Source: Onchocerca volvulus
Taxonomy: Eukaryota; Nematoda; Chromadorea; Rhabditida; Onchocercidae
NCBI GenBank assembly: GCA_000499405.2
Contig: HG738138.1
Location: 3,336,368-3,400,367 of the forward strand
Reading direction: 5' to 3'
Length of the DNA: 64,000 nt
Of this stretch, positions 28,214 to 38,779 are shown in pieces (positions within the stretch are counted from its first letter, which is position 1; each line of letters begins with the position of its first letter). A model generated the notes under the pieces. It worked only from the letters and a program-made list of their open reading frames with translations. It had not been told where the DNA came from and made no database searches. A program made the position numbers and the translations under genes.

Positions 28214-31200
28214 TTATTCTGCCAAAAGTCTAGGACAAAAGTCATTTCCTTTTTCTTCTCGATTTTCCAATTTTGCTATTCTCGTACCAAATTGCATGGC
28301 ACGTTTCGGAGTGCAGCATAACATCTGTGGTGTTGCCAACAGCTAAAAAACATTTGCAAATGGAAAATGCACATAAAAATCCACTTTACTATACTAACCC
28401 AACTTACCTTTAATGCTTCTCGTATCAGCCATTTTTCTCCAATCCCTCGAGGTTGCGTAAAGTCGGTTTTATATTCGAGAGGTAGAGAGGTAACCCATTC
28501 AACGAATAAATCATCTAGAAATGGTGACCTGAAAAGTAAAATAGAATTGGACCAGGAGCTATTCAAGTAAAGATCTCTTCACAAGTCAACTGCACAGAAA
28601 AAATACAACAAAGCAACCAAGAATCATTTAATCAACCTTAAATTAACAGTCTTCTAACTGTAGCGATGCATGAAAACGCAAAGTGAGAAATGAGTGAGTA
28701 AATTCATGGCACATACTTTAAATCTTTGCCTAGACTTGAGACCACTCTGTCATCACGTCCCAGATTTCTTTCACCAATCCTTCTCAGTTCTTCACGCAAT
28801 TCTTCCACTACCGCATTTCTTCCTCTCTTCAAATAGGTGGTTCTATGTCGCATGTAACCACCAAACAATTCATCTGCACCGCTACCGACAACTACAGTTC
28901 TAGCTTCTGCTCTAAAGTAACAATATCTCAACCAAACTTGAAAACTTATTTGAATAAATCGATCCAACTTTCACTGACTAAAATTCTTTAATTTATGGAA
29001 AGGAATTTACATTCAGTCAAGATAGATAAATTCTTAAGAATTTGAAGCACATAACAGCAATATAATATTTCATAAAATGAACATTACCAACTTTCCAGAT
29101 ACAAAAGGCTTTTCCTCATCTTCGAACAGAAATCCTTCACCACGAGCGGCGAACCACTGTACACATCCAATTGAATCATCTAAGACACAGCAAGCTGGGG
29201 CTATTGCACTTGATATGTACTTTTTCCGACAGTATACCAATTCACTCAGATCAACATTAACCAGAAGCAAACGAAGAGATAGTTCAGGATAGCAAGATTT
29301 CAGATACTTGAATGCTTTTTTACTTTGCGGTCGATCTGGAGCTTCGTCGTAATTCTTGAAACAAATTTCCATTCACTCGAAAAAATAAATAAAAATCCAC
29401 TAGTTTAAGAAGAAATAAAAAAAAAAGAAACATTTTATACCTTTCCCTTGTCAAAAGCAACATTCACTAGATCGAACAGTACATTTTGCGGCATACAGCG
29501 AGCCATCAAATGAGCAATTAACAAACTGTCTACACCACCACTGAACAACAATGATATACACTTTGTAGAATTATCGAAGTTAAAAACTGTACGATATACA
29601 GCTTCTTCCAGCCGCTTCAACGTGATTATCGCAATATCTTCGCGATTTACCTAGAGTAAAGCATCAGATAAGAGTACAGGTAAAATACGACACATCTCAA
29701 CATTTGATTTTAAGATCTTACCAAATAAATTTAATAAAAAGTTCTAAATATCATCTTTATAGTCACTTTTTCGCTTCGGTAACTTTTATTCTCTTTTTTG
29801 CTTCTTCCATTTCTGCGAAAAAAAAAGAACATCAACTATCCAAATCCACATAATATTTTAATACTTTAATAATTTCATACTCATGATAAAAATGAAAATT
29901 TAACCTTGATAATAAAAGTTTTTTTAAACTCCTTTTTTATCGTTTATAATTTAAGGCACACCATCACACTTATACAGTAAACGAGCATAATTTAACGAAC
30001 ATTTTTTAAAGATAGTTCATATGAAAGCATGAATCTTTCCGAAACTGCTTTCCTGTATACCCGGTTCAGTTTGTTAAATTGCTCTATCCATGGCCCGTTA
30101 ACTTCGAAAACATGAAATACAGAGGTATTTTCTTCGGTGCACAAATCAAGAACAGTCACCGTACCCGGTGGCACATCGCACCAGCTGCTGCACTGAAAAA
30201 TGTTTGGAAAACTTCAGAAAAATAAAAGACATTGCTTGTCGACGACACAAACATTTCAGCTAATCTAACAATGACTAATGAAATCTAATTGCCTGCCGAT
30301 CGCAAGCGAATATAGAAAAATAAAATTTTTTAGCCATTCGTTTCCACAGCAAACTTTTTCGGCCAAACACATCACGTCCAACCAGTACTTTCTTCAAGTC
30401 TTCCTGAAAAAGAGAATAAATAAATTGAATATTTGCAAATAATTCACAGGTTTATATAACAGCTGCTATTCTGATTAATACCTACAATCATTATAATTAC
30501 CAAAAAACAATGAATATACATCATAATGTAGTGGAAAGAAAAAGAAGCTCAGAACTCAAACGATATTGCTTTCCAAAAAATTAGTATTCGATTTTGAACA
30601 TAAAAATCATAGGAGCAAATTAATAAAACAGTAGATGAATTTCGAATTGCCCACTCGAACAAGGGTAAAGAAATCCCTAAATTACTGTAAGAATAATAAT
30701 CGAGAATAGACCGGTACATTACATACCGGTGATAGCATTGCAGTTTGTGGCTAGAACGTAAAAAAAAAAAAAAATTATTAAATCCATAAGAAAGCATTAA
30801 AGGAAAAATCAAAATGAAAGATATAACAAAAATTAGAAATCCAGTTCAAAGTTGAGAAGTCCTTAACTTTAACAACCTAGATAAAGTTTTCTAATCTTTT
30901 CTGAGTTTTTCAAACACTTCTGCAAAAAAAAAAAAGAGAGCAGAACAATGAGTGAAAAAAGTACGGCTTTAAAAAAAGAAATCAAAACCATCTATCAGAG
31001 TTTGTTTAAATTTCGCACAGGAACACAAATTTATCTCGAAATATCTGTACAACATAAATCTTTACCCTGTAATAAATAACTGCCCAACCACCAATCAGAT
31101 CGTCCAATATATCAATAATTTCACTAATCAGTTTGCATGCACTTAATTTTTCCGCCAATATTTTGCACTCATCATAGCAAATAGTGCTAGATGGGAGACA

Positions 31201-31754
31201 TGCCTGAAACTTCCAAATGGATAAAAACTGCCCATTTAGCATTAAGGTATTCATCAAAATACATAATAATATTAATTTGAAGTAATAATAGAATGTGTAA
31301 AAAATGATCTTACTAATTTAGTATTGAATAATTCTTGCTATTAAGATTGTTTCTTTTTCTAAAAATTTGCAATTTAATAGCTCATTTCGAAATCTTGAAA
31401 AAACCATCTTTTCACTTCGTCTTTCATCTTTCCATTTCGTCTTTGGTTAAGCTCCTATGAAGTTTTCTATCAGCAAATGGCAAAATAACTTCCTATCTTC
31501 CCAGTAAATAAAAAAGAAAAAAAAAATAGATACAATTACATACTTCTGAACGGAAATACGCCTTTCCAATTAACAATAAATAGCCATTTTCGCATTTAAT
31601 TGCACTTCCTTGCTGCAACACCAAAATTAATCAGTGTTCAAAACGCCCAAAAAAAAAAAAAAGCACATCAGAAATACGACAGCAAACTTACAGGAAATTC
31701 AACTTCACCGTTTTCTAAATCGATAACTGTGATGCCGCATGACAGTGTAACCAT
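28214..31754 (-). CDS. ASNSD1: Asparagine synthetase domain-containing protein 1 (ASNSD1) homologue
   Basis: Relative of asparagine synthetase B whose cellular role is poorly known. Exons in coding order: 31754-31692, 31612-31544, 31203-31066, 30750-30727 (24-nt microexon), 30403-30293, 30192-30061, 29650-29441, 29354-29083, 28911-28717, 28528-28408, 28342-28214; total 1464 nt, 487 aa. Residues 1-180 are the shortened amidotransferase-like half ([13 protein letters not shown] near 105). The synthetase half has the ATP-pyrophosphatase loop SGGVDS at 216-221, then [39 protein letters not shown] and [12 protein letters not shown], all typical of ASNSD1. The N-terminus reads MVTLSCGI rather than MCGI, and an in-frame stop sits directly before this ATG, so a free N-terminal Cys is not made. 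The intron after exon 5 has a GC donor. Exon 8 needs a weak donor (GTTCAT) to keep frame; exon 6 could extend further in phase. Human protein is about 643 aa. Confidence 0.9.
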
Positions 31755-31792
31755 CTATCAATTGTGTCGTTACTTCTAACCGAAATTACTTT

Positions 31793-31795
31793 CTA
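31793..31795 (-). promoter_or_regulatory. Probable 5' trans-splice acceptor of ASNSD1
   Basis: On the minus strand a T8 tract followed by AG lies 38 bases before the ASNSD1 start codon. With no coding exon upstream in this frame, this is best read as an SL acceptor at the end of an outron. Confidence 0.45.
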
Positions 31796-32650
31796 AAAAA
31801 AAGATATAATAATCCTCTGTCTTCCCAAGTAACCACAATATCATTAGATATTAAATATATTATCACCAACTGGTCTTCGTTTTCTTCCATGATCATAGAA
31901 TACTCACTATCAATGATAAAGAAGCTGACTTCGTTTAATACATTCTATTTTGTCAATTCTGATATCTGTAGCAGCATTCGCTAATTTTTTTATTTAATAA
32001 AACAAAATCTCGTAACAGTTCATAGTTAGCAACCATCTTGATACAGAAAATTCATTAGATATTAAGTCTTAATTACAACGTCACGAGAGAACATCCTGTC
32101 TTTTCCTGTCCTTCGTTTATCAAATTTAATGGCTAAGTCAGTGACACAGAATTACTTGGTCTGTGTGAAAATCAGAAATTACTATTGATTTTGGTCGGGA
32201 TGGGGGTCATTTGATGTCGCAATACATTAAACGACCCTATGTTGACAGAAATTAATAGTAATTGACTCATATTACGCATACAAATGCTGAAATAATATGT
32301 AAATGAATGTATATATTGCAATGAAAAGTACCTGATAAAATTGATCAATTGCTAGATGAGATATATTCTACATGCAGGGGAGAATCTGAAATTCTTTTCT
32401 TCCTTCGGGATTTTCTGGCTGTTTTGAGATTTTAGCAAACTTAGATATGAGCGAGAAAGAGAAAACTTCATGTGTTACAAATCCTATTTAGACGTCCTTC
32501 TAGTAAGATAGGAACAACATCTCAATATACCTTAATTCAATATCAATTAATACCTTAATTGATGTAAATTACTGAGAAAAATTTCCATAACTCCACAGCA
32601 AAAAGGTGCCAATTTTTCATATTTTGAAAGCACATTGAAAATTTTCTCCA

Positions 32651-32790
32651 TTGAATACTCGATCCATTACTGTAGACAACAATCACTAGGCTTATCAGGC
32701 TTTTTTTTTTATATACTAATTGCCTGATGAATCAATGTAGCGCAGCTAATAAGCCTAATTGATTCCACAGTAGTGTACTGAATAATCTAC
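32651..32790. repeat. Imperfect inverted repeat (hairpin or MITE-like relic)
   Basis: The left arm contains ATTACTGTAG and TAGGCTTATCAGGC; the right arm contains GCCTGAT, ATAAGCCTA and CACAGTAGTG in reverse-complement order. The loop carries a T10 run. Outer parts pair with several mismatches. I saw no terminal target duplication. Confidence 0.55.
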
Positions 32791-32945
32791 AATCATTCAG
32801 CTAATCATTTAATCATTTGTTGATGAACTTCTGATATTTTGGATCCTTTAATTTTGGCCTATCATTTTTTCAGTCAACAAAATCTTTGGACAAAAAGTAT
32901 GCCTGGATGCAGTAGTGATCATTTCATTTGGCAAAAAATGGCCTG

Positions 32946-32959
32946 GTATCCATGGTAAC
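32946..32959 (+). promoter_or_regulatory. X-box motif (DAF-19/RFX site) upstream of BBS4
   Basis: The 14-mer GTATCCATGGTAAC fits every position of the published nematode X-box consensus GTHNYYATRRNAAC. RFX factor DAF-19 uses this site to switch on cilium genes, including the bbs genes, in C. elegans ciliated neurons. It lies 713 bp before the BBS4 start codon, farther than the usual 60-250 bp, but an outron between promoter and trans-splice site would account for that. It is nearly palindromic, so orientation is not informative. Confidence 0.75.
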
Positions 32960-33660
32960 ACTATAACACTACATTCGGTATGTGATGCACACTAGATTCA
33001 TTTGTTCATTTCCCGAAATGTTAATTTAAAGAGGATTTGCGTCTATACCGCGAAATTTTCCTTTTTTTTTTATCGAAGAATCCAGAATGAAAAGAAATTG
33101 TAACATACAGTTGTTACAGTTGACTATCATGATAATGTAAATATGTTTCTCATGTTTATCTTGCACTTCATCAGGTGATAACAAATCTTTCTTCCTAACT
33201 CTTTATCTTCAACTGATTTTGATTTTTTCGGTGCCTAAATTATCTATCAAATTTCATTCATTTTGACTCTTTTTGGTGCCTAACTTACGCATCAAAATAT
33301 TTGCAAAATACGATGGATAATTTTAAACTTATCACTAGAACATATCACCGCCTTATCTATCACATCTTCATCATTCTATGTCCGTAAAACATTCATTAAT
33401 GGTTATAAATTAGAAAGGAAATTTACGGCAAAAGTGTCACCATGAAGCAAGAAAAATAACTTGAAATTTTTGCCAGCAGAAAGTATATTTTAGAAAAAAC
33501 GACTGGGTAAAAAGTTTGCTCCTTCAATTTGGTCGTTAAGCATATTTTTAGAAGGAATTGTAATTTAGTTTACATGTGACATCAGATTTATCCATTGGAA
33601 TATTAAATTATTTTTGTGACTTTCTTAAACGGTGTATGTTCTTTTTGTTTTCATTGATTT

Positions 33661-33663
33661 CAG
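33661..33663 (+). promoter_or_regulatory. Probable SL trans-splice acceptor of BBS4
   Basis: A pyrimidine-rich TTTTCATTGATTTCAG ends here, eight bases before the start codon at 33672. There is no open coding exon feeding into it from upstream, so a trans-spliced leader is the simplest reading; a 5' UTR intron is the alternative. Confidence 0.5.
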
Positions 33664-33671
33664 GACATCAA

Positions 33672-36568
33672 ATGTCTGATGATGAAGAAGAAAATGGTAA
33701 TAACAATCGATCTGATTCCACCAATTCCATGAACATCGGCGTTAAAAATAAATTCATTACGCTGGAAAATGACCTCGGTCAGGATAACGTCGAACGTAAT
33801 GGTGACACGGTGCCTAAGGTGGCTAGTGGAAAAATTGTGGCGAAAACTAAAAAAAGAGAGCTCCATGGTTTCGATCGCAGGAATTTCATTCTTCATCATC
33901 ATTTCATTCGCAGAGATTTTAATGCATGCAAAGCCCTAATAAAGGTTACCATAATTTAACGATCACTTGTAGAGAATCAATCAGATTGAATCACTCCATA
34001 AATTTCTGAAATGAATTTATACTTACATTACTTATTCTAAAATTAAAGTTAAGAATTAATTAAAGGAGATGGCAGATGAGTGCGGCGAATTGTGCGAGTA
34101 TCCGTTTTTCACTAGAGGTAAAATAGCTCGAATCGAAGGGAATTTTCGTGAAGCTTTAACATGGTTAGTTATTTCAATTCCTACTAGCTATACTATTGGA
34201 ATATTAGGGATTTTTTTCCAAAATAATTATTTTCATATTTCTTATTATTCTTTAACGCCTCCAACTTTAATTTCAATTTTAAGGTTTGGGAAGGCACAGT
34301 CAGTGAATCCGTCAAATGCTGTTTATACGCGTGAAATTGGTTGTTTGCATTTCTTGCTTGGAAACCATATTAAAGCATCAGAAGTTTTTTTGGATGCAAT
34401 CAAGATGAACAAAACGGACTGGATAAGTTTAAATAATCATTTTAAAAACTAGGACAGTGTCTTTTTTTTCAAGTGTGCATTTTGCGGAAGTTACTTTTAA
34501 TTTATACTGAATGATTAAAATAATGATGTTTAATTCTAGAAATCATACTATTGGCGAGCAATGGCACTGTATCACATCAAACAGGATTCTGAATCTGCAC
34601 TCAAAGTATGCTAAATTTCTTTTCAGGCTTCCTGTTATTTGAAAACATTTGTCTTTCATCTATCACTACTAAAAGCAATTTACTGATAAAATTGCTTTCG
34701 TATTCAACTACTCATTCTATTTTATTCCGGATTTATCCTTACTTATTTTAGATAAATCTTTCCGAATAACTTTTCAGGCACAAGAATGTTTACTTGCAGC
34801 TCCATCAGCTGCACGACATGTTGAAATTTTGACGTTTCTAGCAAGATTATGTGAGCAACGTAATGATATCAAATTAGCAATTGACGCGCAAAAGAAAGCA
34901 TTGGAAGTAAGTCTTGAAACTGATCAGTAACATAATGCATAACTAATGCAAACTGCACAGAATATCACTATGAATTTGTCCAGAGAACTTTTCCAGGAAA
35001 TTCCAGAAATCCAAATGGATTTCCATAAATTGAAAATAGATTTCGAGAAGGAAACAGAAATAAATCCTTTCAAAGACTTCTGTAAAATGAAATGCACAAA
35101 ACAGTTAACACAGCAATAAAAATTCCTCTTCATGCGAGAATCATTTAAGGTATTGAGCATGTATGTGGATTTCTACATCAGTTTTAAATTATTGCAGTGG
35201 TATAGTTTCTAAAATGACGATTGCAGTTGGAACCAGAGAATCTTGAAATTCTTACAAATTTGGGACTGCTTTATACAAGATGGCAAAATGATGACCAAGC
35301 ATTTGATGCATTTGGCAGAGCCCTTAGCTGTGATCCTACACATCCACAAGGTATTCTGGCCGCTGGTTCTATCATACAAAAAAGTGGTGAGCACGATGTT
35401 GCTCTAACGAAATATAGGTTAGTTGCAGTGTTCTGTAACCGTTTGACAAGTAGTCAAGAAATAAGAAATATGAAGAACTTCAAAAAGAGATACAGATTCT
35501 TTTTTTTTTTGATTCCAAACGATAAATCAACAAATAAATAAATAAACGATGCATACTTTTTATTTTTTGATTTAATAATTATTTCTCTACAGAATAGCTG
35601 CAGAGAAGTGTGAATATAATGGACCATTGTGGAATAATATTGGCATGTGTTTTTTTGGTAAAAGCAAATGCGTTGCAGCAATAAGCTGTCTGAAGAGGGT
35701 GAACTTTCTTAAATGATTTAAAATCTTTGAGAAAATTGTTAGTGAAAATTTGTCAATTGTTTATTATTCTAAATTCATTCATTTTTTCCTAAAGGCTAAT
35801 TATTTGTGCCCGCTTGAATGGAAAATTTGCTACAATCTTGGCATAGTACATAATGCTATGCAGCAGTATGCATCTGCTTATCATTTTTTATCATCGGCTG
35901 TCAATTTAAACACTCGTTCGATGATGCCTTACATGGCACTAGCAGGTTCTACTTCTTCATTTCAAGCAAAGATTATTCTTAAATCGTTTTTCCTTTTTCT
36001 GAAAGCTTCAAAAAATAAATAAATAAATGGTAACTAGTAATGGGAAAATTGTCCGTAATATGTAACTTTAGAAAGCATATTAGCTGAAATCCTATCGTTT
36101 AAGACTTCATACGTTGAATAGAAGAGTATTTGCAGTGGTACTAACGAATCTTGACGATATTCTGAATGCGAACAAAGCTTACGACAGAGCGCTTCAACTT
36201 GACAAGAATGATAGCGCTCAGATACGTTTAAATTACGCCATATTTAAAGCGAGACAGAAAGAATTCAAGGAATCGGCTGTTTCACTGCAAGCATTCTACA
36301 AAGCAATCACTAACAAGCAACAGCTCTCACAAGTAAAATGAGAATTTATTTAAGAATTTCAAGTTGTAATATGATTTTTGGAACTCAAACGGAAGTTGAA
36401 AATTAATGTGGGGAAGTACTGTGGGGAAAGATGATGTGGCGACTATAATCAATTCACTATTAGCGGTTTTATTTCCAGGCGATGCTATTTGTGGCAGATA
36501 ATTTAAAACGATATTTGAGTCAACTAAATAAATTCGACGAAGCTGCTCATGAACGTACTGTTCCTTGA
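33672..36568 (+). CDS. bbs-4: BBS4, tetratricopeptide subunit of the BBSome
   Basis: BBS4 is a core TPR subunit of the BBSome, the coat that moves membrane receptors along cilia; in nematodes it acts in ciliated sensory neurons. Exons: 33672-33944, 34066-34163, 34284-34422, 34540-34605, 34778-34906, 35227-35417, 35593-35698, 35795-35945, 36136-36332, 36479-36568; total 1440 nt, 479 aa, in frame. After a 60-residue acidic and Asn-rich leader, TPR helices fill about 75-450. Strong family marks are [28 protein letters not shown] and [20 protein letters not shown]. To keep frame and the DW-K motif, intron 3 must start with ATAAGT (34423), a non-canonical donor; the nearby GT puts the next exon out of frame. 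The C-terminus (AHERTVP) is shorter than the vertebrate tail. An X-box lies upstream. The next gene, SRSF1-like, follows on the same strand. Confidence 0.95.
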
Positions 36569-37512
36569 ATATTTGATCAAAATCATGTTATAACAACCTA
36601 TCCACTTCATTGTCTTTTATATGATAAACATTTAGTTGATTACGGGGAACAAGCTTTGGATTATATCTTATCAGTGATAAAATGGATGATGCAACAAAGA
36701 GTAGATGAAACAGTTAAAACAAATTATTTGAGTACTACAAGGGTGCGTCGAGGAGCAATTCTTTTTTGTAATTAGGTACACTGTTGAATTGAAAAACTGC
36801 TCATCAGCTATTACACATCCTTCCGAGAAATGATAACAATACAGTGCCACAAAATACGAAATCACATATTTTTCCTAATAAGAACTTGGAAATTAATAAA
36901 TATTCCACCACGAGGGGAAGGAAGTGGAGTTTTTTATGCATGTCCATTTCATCGGACGGGAAATTTATGAGTTACCATACTATTTAAAAACTTCATGAAT
37001 TCTCGCATTACATATTACATATATCACATATAATGACTAGCTTCTAAGGATAGTAATTGGCTGCCAAAATGTACTATCCGTCTGTTATTTCTCTAGCTCA
37101 ATGAAAGAACCGCAAAAATTTCATCGTGACCTGGTCAATCCAAAGTTTTGGGAACATCATAGTCGTCCATCGAGATTTACATGTTATTTACGAATAGGCC
37201 GCGTTGTTCACGGTTCTGTTGTGACAGTTTAAATAGTGTTTTTTGTTTTTTGACTAGTTTTTTCATCTCACTCGGTGCTCTCTCCTCCACTAAGTGTTGT
37301 ATAACACCATGAATACGAACGAAATTTAGTTTTCCCTAAAATACACATCGTTGCGTAGTGAAATGTCAATAATTCGTAATATTTCAAATACTTTTTTATC
37401 ATATCATAATCGAAACTATTGTGGAAATTTTTATCGTGTTAATTCCAGAAATAAGCTTAATGTTGCACCTATGCTCTTGTTTATGCATTCTTAGCTTTCT
37501 AATTAAGGATAA
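36569..37512. other. Spacer between BBS4 and the SRSF1-like gene
   Basis: A BBS4 3' UTR with AATAAA at 36895-36900, then about 600 bp that should hold the SRSF1-like promoter. A short minus-strand open frame here has no family resemblance. The spacing is too long for a classical operon. Confidence 0.55.
36895..36900 (+). terminator. Candidate poly(A) signal of BBS4
   Basis: AATAAA about 330 bp after the BBS4 stop codon, the first canonical hexamer in that stretch that I noticed. Confidence 0.4.
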
Positions 37513-38779
37513 ATGTCACGAGAAAGCCGTATTTACGTTGGAAATCTACCAACAACTATTAGAGCAAAGGATGTGGAAGAAATCTTCAGCAAATATGGCA
37601 GAGTTCTATATGTCGACTTGAAAGACCGACGACAACCATATTTCGCTTTTGTGGAATTCGAAGATGCGAGGTCTGCGTCATTTTTAATATTCTTTTGCCT
37701 CTTGCATTGATTTCACTTTGTTAATTTAGGTTAATCTGCTCTATGCTTACAGTGATAAATTGAAACTGTGGTTCAGTTGTTGTGATATCATTGTTATATC
37801 TCTCTAAGACTTTATAATTTCATTTTTACAATGTTGATTTCAGAGATGCGGAGGATGCTGTTCGCGGTCGTGATGGTTACGATTATGAGGGATATCGGTT
37901 GCGGGTAGAATTTCCTCGCGGCTTAGGACCAAGAGGACCCGGAGGACGGCCGTATGATTCTGGAAGAAACTTACCCCTCTCGCGAAACGGTGGTGGAGGT
38001 AGCAGTTCCAGTGGAGGTCGTCGAGCAAGCTACCGCGTTATAGTTTCGGGTTTGCCGGCTTCAGGTTTGTCGCATTTGAAAAATGTCATATTTTCTTCCG
38101 CAAAATGCTTTGAAAAAAAGAACGAGTGGATTAATAAGAATAATTATTCTGTTAGCAGTACTTAACGCATTTTCAATGAGCTCAGGTAATTTTTTCTCAA
38201 ATCTAAATGTTATTTAATCAAGTTTAAAAAATCAGTTTAAGTCAGTAATTAAATAGTATACTTGAGTAGAACTTCTCTGTCTTTTTCATTTGGTTTCGCC
38301 AAATAATTAGATTAGAATCGCCAATTTTAGTTGTAATATAACTTTTACTTATCCTTGCTAAATGTTATACTCTTTCAGGCTCTTGGCAGGATTTAAAAGA
38401 CCATATGCGTGAAGCAGGCGATGTTTGCTATACGGATGTGTTGCGTGATGGCACTGGTATTGTGGAATATAGTCGTTATGAAGATATGAAATATGCTTTA
38501 CGTAAACTTGATGATACAAAATTCAAATCACATGAGGTATGTCTACGCACTTTCAACTTACATATTTCTTTTTCCGTATGATTATATTTTTGATAGTTTT
38601 ATTACATGAAATGAAAAAAGAATTTTCAGGGTGAAACCTCTTACATTCGAGTGAAAGAAGATAATGGGGAGTCGCGTGCTCATTCTCGTTCTAGATCTCC
38701 GGTTGGTCGCGCTTCTCGAGGTTCACCACAATATAGTCCATCGCACAGTAATAGTGGAAGTCATTCTCACTCACCTTGA
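37513..38779 (+). CDS. rsp-3: SRSF1/SF2-type SR splicing factor
   Basis: SR protein that binds exonic enhancers and recruits U1 and U2AF in the nucleus. Exons 37513-37670, 37844-38064, 38379-38536 and 38630-38779 give 687 nt and 228 aa in frame. RRM1 spans about 5-75 with RNP2 RIYVGNLP and an RNP1 ending FAFVEF. A Gly/Ser/Arg linker covers about 90-120. RRM2 (about 121-192) carries [15 protein letters not shown], the invariant signature of the SRSF1 pseudo-RRM. The tail is only about 35 residues and has a single short RSRSRS-like run (AHSRSRSP), much less than the roughly 50-residue RS domain of human SRSF1. The stop codon is clear. The symbol follows the C. elegans SF2/ASF orthologue by resemblance. 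A long 3' UTR may follow. Confidence 0.95.

Larger units (their letters stand above)
31796..33660. promoter_or_regulatory. Divergent promoter region between ASNSD1 and BBS4
   Basis: About 1.9 kb separates the two divergent starts. No coding exon is visible. It contains the X-box at 32946-32959, an imperfect inverted repeat at about 32651-32790, and a degenerate direct repeat at about 33215-33297 built around TCGGTGCCTAA / TTGGTGCCTAA. The BBS4 outron should be in its right part. Confidence 0.6.
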
